64,000 nt of DNA from Pseudonocardia nigra (GCF_019396355.1 NZ_JAHKRK010000018.1:1-64000); one strand, 5' to 3'. Shown: positions 17,756 through 26,771, counted from the first letter of the stretch. Program-made: numbers and translations. The notes: generated by a model from the sequence alone, not told the origin.

Positions 17756-18533
17756 AGATCTCGTACCTCCACTCCGGGTGCTTGCTGCGCACCTCGCGGA
17801 TCCGCCCGAACAACCGAGCGAGCGCGTCGCCGTCGCTGATGGGGCGACGGGCCCCGTCGACGGCAGCGGCCGGTGCACCCGATCTGGCCACCGCCGCATC
17901 GCCGATGCGCATCTGCGCTTCGCGCAGATGAGCCGACCACGAGTTCAGGAGGTTCTCGTCGGCTCCCTGTCGCACCGACTCGGCGGGCAGCACCGGCTGC
18001 AGCAAATCTGAGGTCGACGCCAGCCGATTAGTGAGGCTCTCCACCAGCTCCGGCCGCGTGCGCTGGTCTCCGAGCAGCATCTCCACCCACCGTTGCCAGT
18101 GTCGAACATGCAGGGTTTGCTCAGCGACCATGACGTCGAAGACGCTATCGGTCTGGTCGTTCTGAGAACCGAGGTACTCCGCGACGCAGCAGCATGCCTG
18201 GGAGAACAGCCACCCTTGCGCCACGAGGTCGGGCCAGATGGTGGCGGGTTCCGCGACAAGGGCCGCAGGGTGCCAATCGCTCAGCGGGTCCGTGAAGACA
18301 TGTCGATCACGTTCCTCGGCGCTCATCCCTGCGCGCTTCCACAGCGCCACGGCGTGCGCGAGGCACTCTTGCGACATCGATCCGACGGCGAGCGACTCTT
18401 CCATGTCCACATAGTCGGTGATCCACGACGAGAGACTGTGTCCGAAGACGAACAAGTCGTCGGCCCAGGCCGTGGCGGCCAGCTTCGTCGCGTTCACATC
18501 GGCACCTTTCGCGGGTGTCTTCGCGTGTGTCAT
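17748..18533 (-). CDS. paaC: PaaC-like subunit of a ring epoxidase
   Basis: This 261-aa protein is helical and ferritin-like, with PaaC landmarks: an N-terminal GHSLSSWITDYVDMEESLA segment, SQECLAHAVALWKRAG, and a central AEQTLHVRHWQRWVEMLLGD. PaaC is the non-catalytic partner that forms the heterodimer with PaaA. The sequence is clearly diverged from classical phenylacetate enzymes. It overlaps paaB by four bases (ATGA) and paaD by eight, so the genes form one tight operon. Confidence 0.83.
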   Translation of the reverse strand: MTHAKTPAKGADVNATKLAATAWADDLFVFGHSLSSWITDYVDMEESLAVGSMSQECLAHAVALWKRAGMSAEERDRHVFTDPLSDWHPAALVAEPATIWPDLVAQGWLFSQACCCVAEYLGSQNDQTDSVFDVMVAEQTLHVRHWQRWVEMLLGDQRTRPELVESLTNRLASTSDLLQPVLPAESVRQGADENLLNSWSAHLREAQMRIGDAAVARSGAPAAAVDGARRPISDGDALARLFGRIREVRSKHPEWRYEIYD

Positions 18534-18838
18534 GGCCTCGGAGCACCGGCTGCGGTGCGGGCATTTCGATGCTTGCCAGGATACGTGGGCTGCCGGTAGT
18601 CCAGTCGGCCTCCGGTGCCCAGCGAGACTAGGTCGGTCGAGTCACTCATCAAGATGGCCGTTCGCGGCACGACCCAGAGCAGTGTGCAGGTATCACGCCG
18701 GACGTAGATTTCCTTTGCGGCATGCCAGGCAAGGTCTGGGTCGGCGCCCCGAACGCTTCCTACGTGTTGAATGGCCTTACCCACGCCAATCTGGACGAAG
18801 ACCTCATACGCCAGCGGGTCGCTTCCAAAGGTTGCCAT
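18530..18838 (-). CDS. paaB: PaaB-like subunit of a ring epoxidase
   Basis: This 102-aa protein fits the small bridging subunit PaaB. It has YEVFVQIGVGKAIQHVGSV near the start, then DLAWHAAKEIYVRRDTCTLL and WVVPRTAI, followed by a C-terminal YRQPTYPGKHR tail. It sits between paaA and paaC as in classical paaABC operons. Confidence 0.87.
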   Translation of the reverse strand: MATFGSDPLAYEVFVQIGVGKAIQHVGSVRGADPDLAWHAAKEIYVRRDTCTLLWVVPRTAILMSDSTDLVSLGTGGRLDYRQPTYPGKHRNARTAAGAPRP

Positions 18839-18896
18839 CGGTCACCCCGTTTTCCAATCGGTCATCACCCGGAGACGTGAATCAGGATGATGGGTC

Positions 18897-19799
18897 CTAC
18901 GCCGCCTGGCTCAATGCCACGTCGCGATAGACGCTGTTGCGGGCCAGCGACCTACGGATCTTCTCGACCCACAGATGGTAGGCCGGGCCGCCATTCCGAA
19001 CGAGGTTCGCAACCTCTTTCCAGTCCGGCATCGCGTAGTTCCACCGGTCGGTATCTGAATCATAGGATGCGAGAGCGGGATCCACCCGAACCCCGAGCGA
19101 CTGGAAGACTGGGACCATTTTCGCGACCCACCTCTGCCGGAGCTCGTGATTCGATGCCACCTTCAGCCCCATCTGGTACAGCGGGTTGTTCCGGATCTTC
19201 TCGGAGTCGTCCGGGCCGAAGACGGCAAGCATCCGGGGGAACCACTTCTCGAACGCCTCCTGCACCAACGTCCGCTGCTGCTCGTTCCCACTGGTCATCA
19301 TCTCGTGGGTGAGGTCCAACGCGTGATGGTAGTGGAACGACTCTTCGCGTTCGATCTTCTTCAGCGCCCGAGCGTACGGCAGGTAGGTGCCGTGCTTCAG
19401 GGACTGGAACTGCACCAGCGCGGTGGAGTTGCCCAGCAGCGCCGCGGGCCCGAACTCCTCCCACGTCTCAAACCGGTAATGGAAGGCGTTCACCAGCTTG
19501 GCCTTGCCCTCGACGAAGTCGGTGAGAATCTGATCGCGATCGCCGCCCAGGTCCTCAGCGACTCGCGCGACGATGTGGCCGTGCCCAACCTCATCTTGGA
19601 TCTTCGCGATGAGCATCTGCTTGCGGCCGACGTCCGGGGCGCGGTCGAGCCAATCCGCGTACGGCAGCAGGCCGACCAGCTCCTGCACGACCTGGTACTC
19701 GGTCAACGTCCGCACACCGGCGCGATACTCACCGGTCATCTCGCTCCAGGCCTCGAACTTGCGATCGAGACGACCGTCCACATTCTCTTCGTTCACCAT
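18897..19799 (-). CDS. paaA: PaaA-like catalytic di-iron subunit of a ring epoxidase
   Basis: This 300-aa subunit would carry the di-iron centre that epoxidises an aromatic CoA thioester using O2. Metal-ligand motifs are visible: KIQDEVGHGH (ExxH, about residues 66-75) and KIEREESFHYHHAL (ExxxH, about 146-160), with NAFHYRFETWEEFGPAAL between them. Length is close to classical PaaA (about 310). The identity is distant enough that a substrate other than phenylacetyl-CoA is likely (inference). GGAGCGAAGA precedes the ATG. A 22-base palindrome 70 bases upstream may be its operator. No PaaE-type reductase is in this operon. Confidence 0.87.
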   Translation of the reverse strand: MVNEENVDGRLDRKFEAWSEMTGEYRAGVRTLTEYQVVQELVGLLPYADWLDRAPDVGRKQMLIAKIQDEVGHGHIVARVAEDLGGDRDQILTDFVEGKAKLVNAFHYRFETWEEFGPAALLGNSTALVQFQSLKHGTYLPYARALKKIEREESFHYHHALDLTHEMMTSGNEQQRTLVQEAFEKWFPRMLAVFGPDDSEKIRNNPLYQMGLKVASNHELRQRWVAKMVPVFQSLGVRVDPALASYDSDTDRWNYAMPDWKEVANLVRNGGPAYHLWVEKIRRSLARNSVYRDVALSQAA

Positions 19800-19868
19800 T
19801 CTTCGCTCCGTTCACGCTCAAAGCTGGGCCGGGCTCGCAAGGGACGGGGGGCGGCTTCGCGTACATTT

Positions 19869-19890
19869 CCTGATTGATACACCAATCAGG
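19869..19890. promoter_or_regulatory. Palindromic operator candidate upstream of paaA
   Basis: Eight-base perfect inverted arms CCTGATTG and CAATCAGG surround a 6-base centre. It lies 70 bases before the paaA start. The half-site resembles those of type B palindromes at 28095 and 39556, consistent with a TetR protein. Confidence 0.6.
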
Positions 19891-20020
19891 CTACCACCGT
19901 GCCTCCGCGCTCGCAAGCGTCGCCGGTGACCGGCAGGTGGCCCACCGACGCGGGTCGAGACCAGGTCGGGCGTGGCGTCGGTATGCCGGCCGGCCTCGAC
20001 CGCCTGCGGGCGGGGGCCGG

Positions 20021-21832
20021 CTACCCGCGGTGCCCGAGCTGATGGCGGAAGCGGGTGCGGATCTTTCGGGTCGGTGTGAGCTCGTCGTGTCCCAGTGAGC
20101 CGGGGACGATCTCGACGCGCTCGACAACCGGCCAGCCCTGCTCTCGCAGCTCGTCGTTCCGCTGCCGCACCTCGGAGTCGATCATCTCGCGGATGGCCGG
20201 CTGCCGGGGCAGATCATCGGCGGAGGTGTACGAGACGCCGTGGGCTCGGGCCCATTCGCGAACCGTGTCGCGGTCGAGCTCGACGAGGGCCCGCACGCTC
20301 GCGGCGCTGTCGACGAAGACCACCGCCTCGGCGACGTAGGCGCTGTCCTTCAGTAGCCGCTCGATGGCACCCGGGTGGAGGGTTCGCCCGTCGGCGAGCA
20401 CGACGCCGTTCTCGACGCGGTCGAGGATGCTCACCGAGCCGTCGGATGCCCGGACACCGATATCGCCGGTGTGGAACCAGCCGTCGTCGTCGAGGGCATT
20501 CGTGACAGCGCCGCGGTCCGAAAGTAGGCCCAGGCAGACGTGTGGACCCCGAACGAGGATCTCGCCATCGGGCGCGAGCATGATCTCGGTCCCCGGCACC
20601 GGAATGCCGATCGTGGACGATGACACAGTAGGCCCGGTCGCCACCGCGGCCGCGCCGGCCGTTTCCGCCATGCCGTAGAGGTCCCGAATGTCGACACCCA
20701 GCCGCTTCCAGAAGCGGCGCGTGCGTGCCGATGTCGCGCCCCATCCCACGACGCACACCCGCAGCTCGTCGTATCCGAGCATGCGCAGCACCGGACGCCG
20801 CGCAGCGAGGTAGCCGAGCAACGCCATGGGCGACCGCGACCGCTCCTTGCCGCCGGTGCCGTCGTCCTCGCGCAGCGGTGGTAAGGCGGTGTTGAACACC
20901 ATGCGCTTCACGAAGGACGATTGGGCGACAGCCGCGGTGATCTGCCTCGACGCCTTGAGCCAACGGCGAGGGGTTCCCACGGACACGGTGGGGCGCACGT
21001 TCGCGATTGCCGCCGGCACCTCTTCGACGTCCTCCACGAAGAACGAGACGCATCCCGTGAGTAGCGGGAGCACGAGTGCTGTCACGTGGCCGGCGGCATG
21101 CGCCAACGGAGCGTCGACCACGACCCGATCGCGGAAGCCGATACGCGGCAGGAGCGAGAGGGCACCGGACCAGGCGGCAACGACGTTCCGATGGGTCAGG
21201 ACGGCGCCTTTGGCCGTACCGCCGGTACCTGAGGAGTAGGCGATGCTAGCCACCTCGTCCGGGCCGATTCCGGCCGCGAGTGCCCCGAGCTCGTCGAGGT
21301 CGCACGCCGGGACTTCCGCGATCAGATCGTGCCAGCGGAGCGGGACGATCTCGACGTGCTGGATGCCGCGCGCATCCAGGATGGCGATCTCACCCACGTT
21401 CGCAGCGAGGCCGGACTGGATCAGCTTGTGCACGTCCTCGTCGTCCTCGGCGACGAACAGCCGGGGAGCGACCTGCTCGACGATCGAGCGCACCTCGTCG
21501 GAGCTGGCCGACGGGTAGAGCGCAACACAGCGCAGTCCGAGGAGCTGTCCGGCGAGCACGACCGCGACGAGCTCGGGCCGGGCATCGCCCATGACGGCGA
21601 CGTGGTCTCCCGGGGCCAACCGACGCCTGCGGAGCGCCGCAACCGCTGCGCCGACCTCCCTGCCGTACTGGTGCCAACTGACCTCCTCCCAGAGGCCGAG
21701 GTGGTGCCGGCAGTAGGCGACGCGTTCGGGGTGGCTGCGGCAGCGGGACACGAAGAGGTCGACGAGTGTCCCCGGTGAGCTGGATTCGACCTCGGGTTGC
21801 TCCCGGTCATGGCGCTCGTTCAACTGCTGCAC
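20021..21832 (-). CDS. Long-chain-type AMP-dependent acyl-CoA synthetase
   Basis: This 603-aa adenylate-forming enzyme has the phosphate loop SSGTGGTAKGAVLTHRN, the YGMAETAGAA segment, and the late motif DGWFHTGDIGVRASDGSVS with the hinge ILDRVENGVVLADG. The signature Gly-Thr loop reads GTGGT rather than GTTGT. It fits long-chain fatty-acyl/FadD-like ligases often encoded with LIV-type ABC importers in aromatic-acid and steroid clusters. I choose GTG at 21832, preceded by GAGGGGAAA. An alternative GTG at 21859 overlaps livG. It is the last gene of the ABC operon, so the imported compound is probably its substrate. Confidence 0.83.
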   Translation of the reverse strand: MQQLNERHDREQPEVESSSPGTLVDLFVSRCRSHPERVAYCRHHLGLWEEVSWHQYGREVGAAVAALRRRRLAPGDHVAVMGDARPELVAVVLAGQLLGLRCVALYPSASSDEVRSIVEQVAPRLFVAEDDEDVHKLIQSGLAANVGEIAILDARGIQHVEIVPLRWHDLIAEVPACDLDELGALAAGIGPDEVASIAYSSGTGGTAKGAVLTHRNVVAAWSGALSLLPRIGFRDRVVVDAPLAHAAGHVTALVLPLLTGCVSFFVEDVEEVPAAIANVRPTVSVGTPRRWLKASRQITAAVAQSSFVKRMVFNTALPPLREDDGTGGKERSRSPMALLGYLAARRPVLRMLGYDELRVCVVGWGATSARTRRFWKRLGVDIRDLYGMAETAGAAAVATGPTVSSSTIGIPVPGTEIMLAPDGEILVRGPHVCLGLLSDRGAVTNALDDDGWFHTGDIGVRASDGSVSILDRVENGVVLADGRTLHPGAIERLLKDSAYVAEAVVFVDSAASVRALVELDRDTVREWARAHGVSYTSADDLPRQPAIREMIDSEVRQRNDELREQGWPVVERVEIVPGSLGHDELTPTRKIRTRFRHQLGHRG

Positions 21833-21845
21833 GCTTTCCCCTCGA

Positions 21846-22622
21846 CTAGGCGTGGTCACCCAGGTACGCGCGGATGACCTGCTCGTTGTTGGCGACGTCC
21901 TTCGGCGCTCCCGTTGCCAGCTCCTCGCCGAAGTTCATGACGCAGACGCGGTCGGACAGGTCCATGACGAAGCGCATGTCATGCTCGATGAGCGCGAGCG
22001 ATATCCCGAGCTCCCGGCGGATCCGCAGGATGATGCGGGCGATGTCCTCCTTCTCCGCGCGGTTCATGCCCGCGGTCGGCTCGTCGAGCAGCAGCAGACG
22101 CGGCTCCAGCGCCAAGGCCCGGCCCATTTCGACTCGCTTCTGCACGCCGAGCGGAAGGTGCTCGACGTCGTCGTGTCGATACCGACCGATCTCCAGGAAG
22201 TCGAGGATCTCTTCGGCGCGACGTCGCTGGTGCCGCTCCTCGCGCGCGGTGAACCCCGCGAAGATGCTGGCCCGAAGGAGGCCAGACTTCATCTTCACCT
22301 GGCGTCCGACGAGGATGTTCTGCACGACGCTCATCGAGAAGAGCTCGACGCTCTGAAACGTGCGGGACACGCCGAGGCGGGCGAGTTGGTACGGCGGGAG
22401 GCCGATGACGCTCCTGCCCTCGAGCAGCACGTCTCCCCGCTCCGGCCGATAGACGCCGCTGATGCAGTTGAAAAGGCTCGTCTTCCCGGCGCCGTTGGGC
22501 CCGACGATCGAGAGCAGCTCGCCTTCGTAGAGCTCGACGCTCAACCCGTTGAGGGCGATGTTGCCACCGAAGCGCAGCGTCAGGTCGCGCACGCTCAGGA
22601 GCGGTGCTTCTACCCCCACCAC
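21846..22622 (-). CDS. livG: ABC transporter ATP-binding protein, LivG type
   Basis: This 258-aa ATPase energises import of the ligand bound by the lipoprotein at 7501 or a similar binding protein. Walker A is GPNGAGKTS (about residues 36-44), the signature region reads LPLGVQKRVEMGRAL, and Walker B is LLLLDEPTAGM. The LPLGVQ replaces the usual LSGGQ, as is common in LivG-type subunits (SYGxQR). A GTG start at 22622 with AGGAAGG upstream overlaps livF by 13 bases. The C-terminal LAxGxPxDV segment (LATGAPKDVANNEQV) is typical. Confidence 0.87.
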   Translation of the reverse strand: MVGVEAPLLSVRDLTLRFGGNIALNGLSVELYEGELLSIVGPNGAGKTSLFNCISGVYRPERGDVLLEGRSVIGLPPYQLARLGVSRTFQSVELFSMSVVQNILVGRQVKMKSGLLRASIFAGFTAREERHQRRRAEEILDFLEIGRYRHDDVEHLPLGVQKRVEMGRALALEPRLLLLDEPTAGMNRAEKEDIARIILRIRRELGISLALIEHDMRFVMDLSDRVCVMNFGEELATGAPKDVANNEQVIRAYLGDHA

Positions 22623-23476
22623 CGTGCCGCCTTCCTGTGCGGCCTGACCTCGCCGTAGCTGCGGACCTCCTGGCCGCCCATGCCGAGATAGAACTCCTGG
22701 ACGTCGGCCCGGTCTCGTAGCTCGCCCGGCGTGCCTTCCAGGACGATCCGTCCGCTCTCCATGATGTAGACGAAGTCGGAGACGTCCAGCGTTGCCGCCG
22801 CATTCTGCTCGACGACCAGGATCGAGGTGCCTTGCTCCTCGTTGATGCGTGTCATGATCTCAAGCAGATCCTCGATGATCTTCGGTGCGAGACCGAGCGA
22901 CAGCTCGTCGATCATGAGCAAGCTCGGCCGTCGCATCAAGGCCCGGGCAATCCCGAGCATCTGGCGTTCGCCGCCACTGAGGTAGCCGGCCTTCTGGGTA
23001 CCGCGTTCCCGCAGGATCGGGAAATACCCGTAGATCACCTCGAGACGTTCGCGCTTGCCGGTCCGGTTTCTCGTGCCGGCGCTGCCGATCTTGAGATTCT
23101 CGGCGACCGACAGGCCGGCGAAGACCTTGTCGCGCTCCGGTACGACCACGATGCCCTGCCGGGCCACCCAGTGCGGGGACCGCCCGACCAGCCGGACGCC
23201 TTCGCCGTAGGAGATCGTGCCGTTGGACACTGCGGCCCGCTCGGATCGCAGGAACCCGCTGATCGCGCGCAGCGTCGTGGTCTTGCCGGCGCCGTTCGAC
23301 CCGAGCAGCCCGATGATCTTGCCAGCTGGTACCCGAAGGTTCACGCCGTGAGCAGCGAGGAACACGCCCTCGTAGGTCACCTCGACGTGCTCGAGGACGA
23401 GATCCCGCGGCCGAGGGCCGGGTACGGCCGGGGTGTCGCTCACCATGGCGTCGGCGGTCGACGTCTCACTGGCCAA
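22610..23476 (-). CDS. livF: ABC transporter ATP-binding protein, LivF type
   Basis: This 288-aa ATPase has Walker A GSNGAGKTTT, the ABC signature LSGGERQML, and Walker B LLMIDELSLGLAP, with the LivF-type VVEQNAAATL loop. The Walker B carries DELS where many LivF have DEPS. Of the possible starts I choose TTG at 23476, because GGAGG lies six bases upstream and it overlaps the livM stop by 11 bases. The open frame extends to 23551 and an ATG exists at 23446 without a good ribosome site. Confidence 0.85.
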   Translation of the reverse strand: MASETSTADAMVSDTPAVPGPRPRDLVLEHVEVTYEGVFLAAHGVNLRVPAGKIIGLLGSNGAGKTTTLRAISGFLRSERAAVSNGTISYGEGVRLVGRSPHWVARQGIVVVPERDKVFAGLSVAENLKIGSAGTRNRTGKRERLEVIYGYFPILRERGTQKAGYLSGGERQMLGIARALMRRPSLLMIDELSLGLAPKIIEDLLEIMTRINEEQGTSILVVEQNAAATLDVSDFVYIMESGRIVLEGTPGELRDRADVQEFYLGMGGQEVRSYGEVRPHRKAARWWG

Positions 23477-24536
23477 AGTCCCACCTCCGTCGGAAGGGCC
23501 AGAGCGCGAAGTAGCCCTTGATCCTCCGCTGCCACAGCGCGGCGATCCCACCTGGCTCGATCAGCATGAACGCGATGATGGCGACACCGTAGATGGCCGC
23601 CTGGACCTCGAACTGCTGCCCGCCGAGCGCGCTCTCGAACGAGATACCGACGCCGCCCTCGATGAACCATTCGACGACATACGGAAGGAGGACCACGAAC
23701 ATCGTTCCGATCACCGAGCCGAGGATCGAACCGATCCCGCCGATGATGATGATCGCCAGGTACTCGATCGCCAGCGCGATCGTGAACTGCTCGGACCCGA
23801 CGTGGCCGATGAAGTAGGAATTGAGCGCCCCGGCCACGCCGAACAGGAACGATGTCCCCGCGAACGCGACGACCTTGGCGCGGAAGAGGTTGATCCCGAT
23901 CGCCTCGGCGACGATGTCCCGGTCCCGCATCGCGATCCACGAGCGACCGACACCACTGCGCATGATGTTGGCGGCGACGAGCACCGTGACGCCCGCCAGC
24001 ACAAGTGCCATGAAGTACCAGAAGGAGTCGCTCCTGCTGCTCCACGGTCCGATCTCGACCCTTGGCATCATCCAACCGGCGGACCCGACGCGGGCCACCT
24101 GGTACTGCGCCACCGCGAAGATTGCGATGAAGTGCAGGGCGAACGTCGCCATGACGACATACAGCCCGCGCAGGCGGGCGGTGAACAGCGCGACGACGGC
24201 ACCAACGAGCGCGGCGGTCAGGCCGGAGCCGAGGAGCACCAGTGCGAACGGCAGCTCGAGGTCGACCGCGAAGAAGGTCGCAGCGAAGCTTCCCACGGCC
24301 AGGAACGCGGCCGCACCGAGGGAGAGAACCCCGGCGACGCCCATGAGCAGGTTGATCGCGACGGCGCCGATGAGCGTGATGAACAGGGTGGACGCCACGA
24401 CCACGTGGAGCTCGGACAGGACGAGCGGACCGGCCAGCAGCGCGACGGCGACGGCCGCGAACCAGAACCGACGGCCGGGCGACCCCAGCAGAGCGATGTC
24501 CCTGGCGTAGCTGGTGGCGTAGGGCTTCGAAGCCAC
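23466..24536 (-). CDS. livM: ABC transporter permease, LivM type
   Basis: This 356-aa inner-membrane permease has about nine hydrophobic helices and the LivM landmarks LMGVAGVLSLGAAAFLAVGSF and the cytoplasmic ATPase-contact loop SGVGRSWIAMRDRDIVAEAI. The very long open frame upstream is not coding. GTG at 24536 has GGGGAG seven bases before it, making it the best start, overlapping nothing but lying 14 bases after the livH stop. It forms the transmembrane pore with LivH. Confidence 0.87.
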   Translation of the reverse strand: MASKPYATSYARDIALLGSPGRRFWFAAVAVALLAGPLVLSELHVVVASTLFITLIGAVAINLLMGVAGVLSLGAAAFLAVGSFAATFFAVDLELPFALVLLGSGLTAALVGAVVALFTARLRGLYVVMATFALHFIAIFAVAQYQVARVGSAGWMMPRVEIGPWSSRSDSFWYFMALVLAGVTVLVAANIMRSGVGRSWIAMRDRDIVAEAIGINLFRAKVVAFAGTSFLFGVAGALNSYFIGHVGSEQFTIALAIEYLAIIIIGGIGSILGSVIGTMFVVLLPYVVEWFIEGGVGISFESALGGQQFEVQAAIYGVAIIAFMLIEPGGIAALWQRRIKGYFALWPFRRRWDFGQ

Positions 24537-24550
24537 GATGTCGCTCCCCA

Positions 24551-25432
24551 CTAGATCCGCTTGATCTCGGGCGACCCGAGCAGTCCGCTTGGCCTGACGA
24601 GCAGAACCGCGAGCATCACGCAGAACGCAGCGATGTCGCGCGTGCTGCTCGAGATGTACTCTGCGGCAGCCACCTCGACGAACCCGACTATCAGCGCCGC
24701 GATCAGCGCCCCACTGACGCTGTCCAGCCCACCGAGGATCGCCGCCGGGATGGCGCGCAGACCGATGGCACCGAGTTCGGCAGTGACGATCCCGCCGACT
24801 CCAACGGCGACGCCGGCCAATGCGGCCGCGAACCCGGCGATCGCCCACGCACCGGCGAACAGCGCCATGACGTTGACCCCCGACCAGCTGGCGAGGCGCG
24901 GGTTCTCGGCGGCCGCGCGCATCTGCCGGCCGAGGCCGACGTAGCGGAAGAACGCGATCAGCAGCGCGAAGAAGACGCCGGCAATGACGATCGTCGCCAG
25001 CACGTAGTTCGACACCAGGATGTCCGCGCCTGGGATGTGGACGCCGGTGCGGGGCCAGGGCGGTCGGAGGATCTCCGGATTGCCGTGCCAAATGATCTTG
25101 ATGACGGACTGCGCGACCACGGTCAGGCCGATCGTCACCATGACCGGGGCCCAGAGTGCCTCTCCGAGCAGCGGCCTCATCAGCAGCGCGAACACGAGGA
25201 CCCCGATAACCGCGGTGACCACGACCGCGACGCCCACCGCCGCCACGAACGGGAGGGCCAGGACCGAGAGGGTGAGCGTCACCGAGAGGTAGGCGGCAAC
25301 GGTCATGAACTCGCCGTGCGCGAAGTTGAGGACGCGCGTCGCGCGAAAGATGATCACGAACCCGACGGCGACGAGCGCGTAGATCATGCCGACCGACGCC
25401 CCGTTGACCAGCAACGATAGGAAGTCGCTCAC
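24551..25432 (-). CDS. livH: ABC transporter permease, LivH type
   Basis: This 293-aa permease has eight or so hydrophobic helices and LivH landmarks: VNGASVGMIYALVAVGFVII near the start, NFAHGEFMTV, and the contact loop GLGRQMRAAAENPRLASWSG. I place the start at the GTG at 25432, where homology begins. The ATG at 25501 lies inside the type A promoter and cannot be used. It is the first gene of livHMFG plus a CoA synthetase, and it has both a type A promoter and a type B palindrome upstream. Confidence 0.87.
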   Translation of the reverse strand: MSDFLSLLVNGASVGMIYALVAVGFVIIFRATRVLNFAHGEFMTVAAYLSVTLTLSVLALPFVAAVGVAVVVTAVIGVLVFALLMRPLLGEALWAPVMVTIGLTVVAQSVIKIIWHGNPEILRPPWPRTGVHIPGADILVSNYVLATIVIAGVFFALLIAFFRYVGLGRQMRAAAENPRLASWSGVNVMALFAGAWAIAGFAAALAGVAVGVGGIVTAELGAIGLRAIPAAILGGLDSVSGALIAALIVGFVEVAAAEYISSSTRDIAAFCVMLAVLLVRPSGLLGSPEIKRI

Positions 25433-25455
25433 GGGCCCCCATCTCGAGATGCTCC

Positions 25456-25469
25456 CGACCGATCGGTCG
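25456..25469. promoter_or_regulatory. Type B palindrome in the livH leader
   Basis: CGACCGATCGGTCG is a perfect 14-bp palindrome, 24 bases upstream of the livH GTG and downstream of the type A promoter, where a bound protein would block elongation. Confidence 0.55.
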
Positions 25470-25485
25470 AGTGACAGCGCCCGGA

Positions 25486-25514
25486 ACTTTACTAACCGCA
25501 TAGTAGATAGTCAA
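25486..25514 (-). promoter_or_regulatory. Promoter with type A operator for the liv operon
   Basis: On the minus strand TTGACT and TAAAGT are separated by 17 bases. The operator TTACTAACCGCATAGTAG (plus-strand 25489-25506) fills the spacer. The layout is base-for-base equivalent to that at 5711-5739. It lies just downstream of the tandem TetR gene. Confidence 0.78.
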
Positions 25515-25567
25515 CGCGCGCTTCGGCCGAGAGGGCCTTGCTGCTGCTCGTGAGGGCCTGCGGGGCC

Positions 25568-26770
25568 TCAGGGACTGGCGGGTGCGTAGCCGTGGTACAC
25601 CAGGTCCGCGACCACGGCGCCGAGGTCATCGACGCTGAGCGGACCCTCGTGGAACCACCGCAAGGTGGCGTTCATCCCGCCGAGGAGTGCGGGCAGCACG
25701 ACGCGCGAGTCGACCGGCCGGAACACGCCTTCCTTGATCCCCTGTCGAACGACGCCGCGAAAGAGCTCCGCGTAGGTGCGCTCCCCCACCCGAAGCTCCG
25801 TGAACGCCGCATCCGACAGCGACGAGCGCGACAGCAGGTAGAGGGAGTAGAGCGCACGCTGCTCGTGGACCCACCGGAGGTGGAGGCGGATGATCGCGGC
25901 GAGCACCCGGTGCGGCGGGCGGCCCTCCGCGACCGCTTCGGCGGCGCCGATCAGCGCGTATCCGACACGCCGCACGAGCTCCTCGAGCAGCTCTTGCTTC
26001 CCCGTGACGTAGTAGTACAGCGCCGCCTTCGTGAGGCCGAGCTCGTCGGCGATGTCCTGCATCGTCGTCGCCTCGTACCCCTTGGCGTGAAACAGCGACG
26101 CGGCGACCCGGACGATCTGCTCTCGTCGACCGTCGTGTCCGGTCGAGGGGCTGGGGCTCGGCGTCGGGAGCGCCGTCTTCGACACGGTCCGCGGGGCCGC
26201 CCGCCCGGTGGCAAGTCCACGGAGGAAAAGGTCGACGATCACGTCGGCCACGTCCTCCGGCGGGAGGCCGGCGTCAGGGCGGTACCAGTCGACGGCGGAG
26301 GCGAGCATGCCGAGCAGGAGATGAGTCGCCACCGACGGCGCCGGCCGGGAGCGCCGGCGCGACGGAAGCTTTGCCACCAGCTCGGTCAGACGGCCGACGT
26401 ACAGTCGCTCCATGTCTTCGAGCTCGCCCAGGACCTCGGGCGACAGCTCGGACCGTTCTCTCAAGGTGACCGACAGCACGGCACGGTTGGCCACGACTGC
26501 CGCCACGTGCTGCCGAGCGAACGCGCGCAGGGCCCCCGAGGCGCTGCCCGCGCCGTCGAAGTCCTTCGCCGCCGCCGCGAGGAGCTCCCGGCCGATCTGC
26601 CGCGCGAGCTCCTCGAGGAGCTCCTGCTTGGAGCGGACGTAGTAATAGAGCGCGGCCTTGGTGAATCCCATCTCGCTCGTGAGGTCCTCGATCGACGTGG
26701 AGCGATAGCCCTTCTCCTGGAACAGGCGCGCTGAGACCGCGAGCACCTCCTCCCGACGGCCGCTCCCCAT
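25568..26770 (-). CDS. Tandem TetR regulator: two TetR repressors in one chain
   Basis: This 400-aa protein contains two complete TetR units. Unit 1 (residues about 1-190) has its helix-turn-helix at RLFQEKGYRSTSIEDLTSEM then GFTKAALYYYVRSKQELLEE. Unit 2 (about 212-400) has SLFHAKGYEATTMQDIADEL then GLTKAALYYYVTGKQELLEE. A Pro/Ser/Thr-rich linker joins them. Both recognition helices (GFTKAALYYYV and GLTKAALYYYV) are nearly identical, so one polypeptide may bind both half-sites of a palindrome as a pseudo-dimer. The ATG lies one base after the thiolase stop, so the two are coupled and share the type A promoter at 27910. It is the best candidate for reading type A operators (inference). Confidence 0.88.
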   Translation of the reverse strand: MGSGRREEVLAVSARLFQEKGYRSTSIEDLTSEMGFTKAALYYYVRSKQELLEELARQIGRELLAAAAKDFDGAGSASGALRAFARQHVAAVVANRAVLSVTLRERSELSPEVLGELEDMERLYVGRLTELVAKLPSRRRSRPAPSVATHLLLGMLASAVDWYRPDAGLPPEDVADVIVDLFLRGLATGRAAPRTVSKTALPTPSPSPSTGHDGRREQIVRVAASLFHAKGYEATTMQDIADELGLTKAALYYYVTGKQELLEELVRRVGYALIGAAEAVAEGRPPHRVLAAIIRLHLRWVHEQRALYSLYLLSRSSLSDAAFTELRVGERTYAELFRGVVRQGIKEGVFRPVDSRVVLPALLGGMNATLRWFHEGPLSVDDLGAVVADLVYHGYAPASP

Positions 26771-26771
26771 G

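Noticed and set aside
24551-25514. Upstream extension of the livM frame to 25514
   Set aside because: The translated extension is Arg-rich and lies over livH; a GTG with a good ribosome site at 24536 explains livM.
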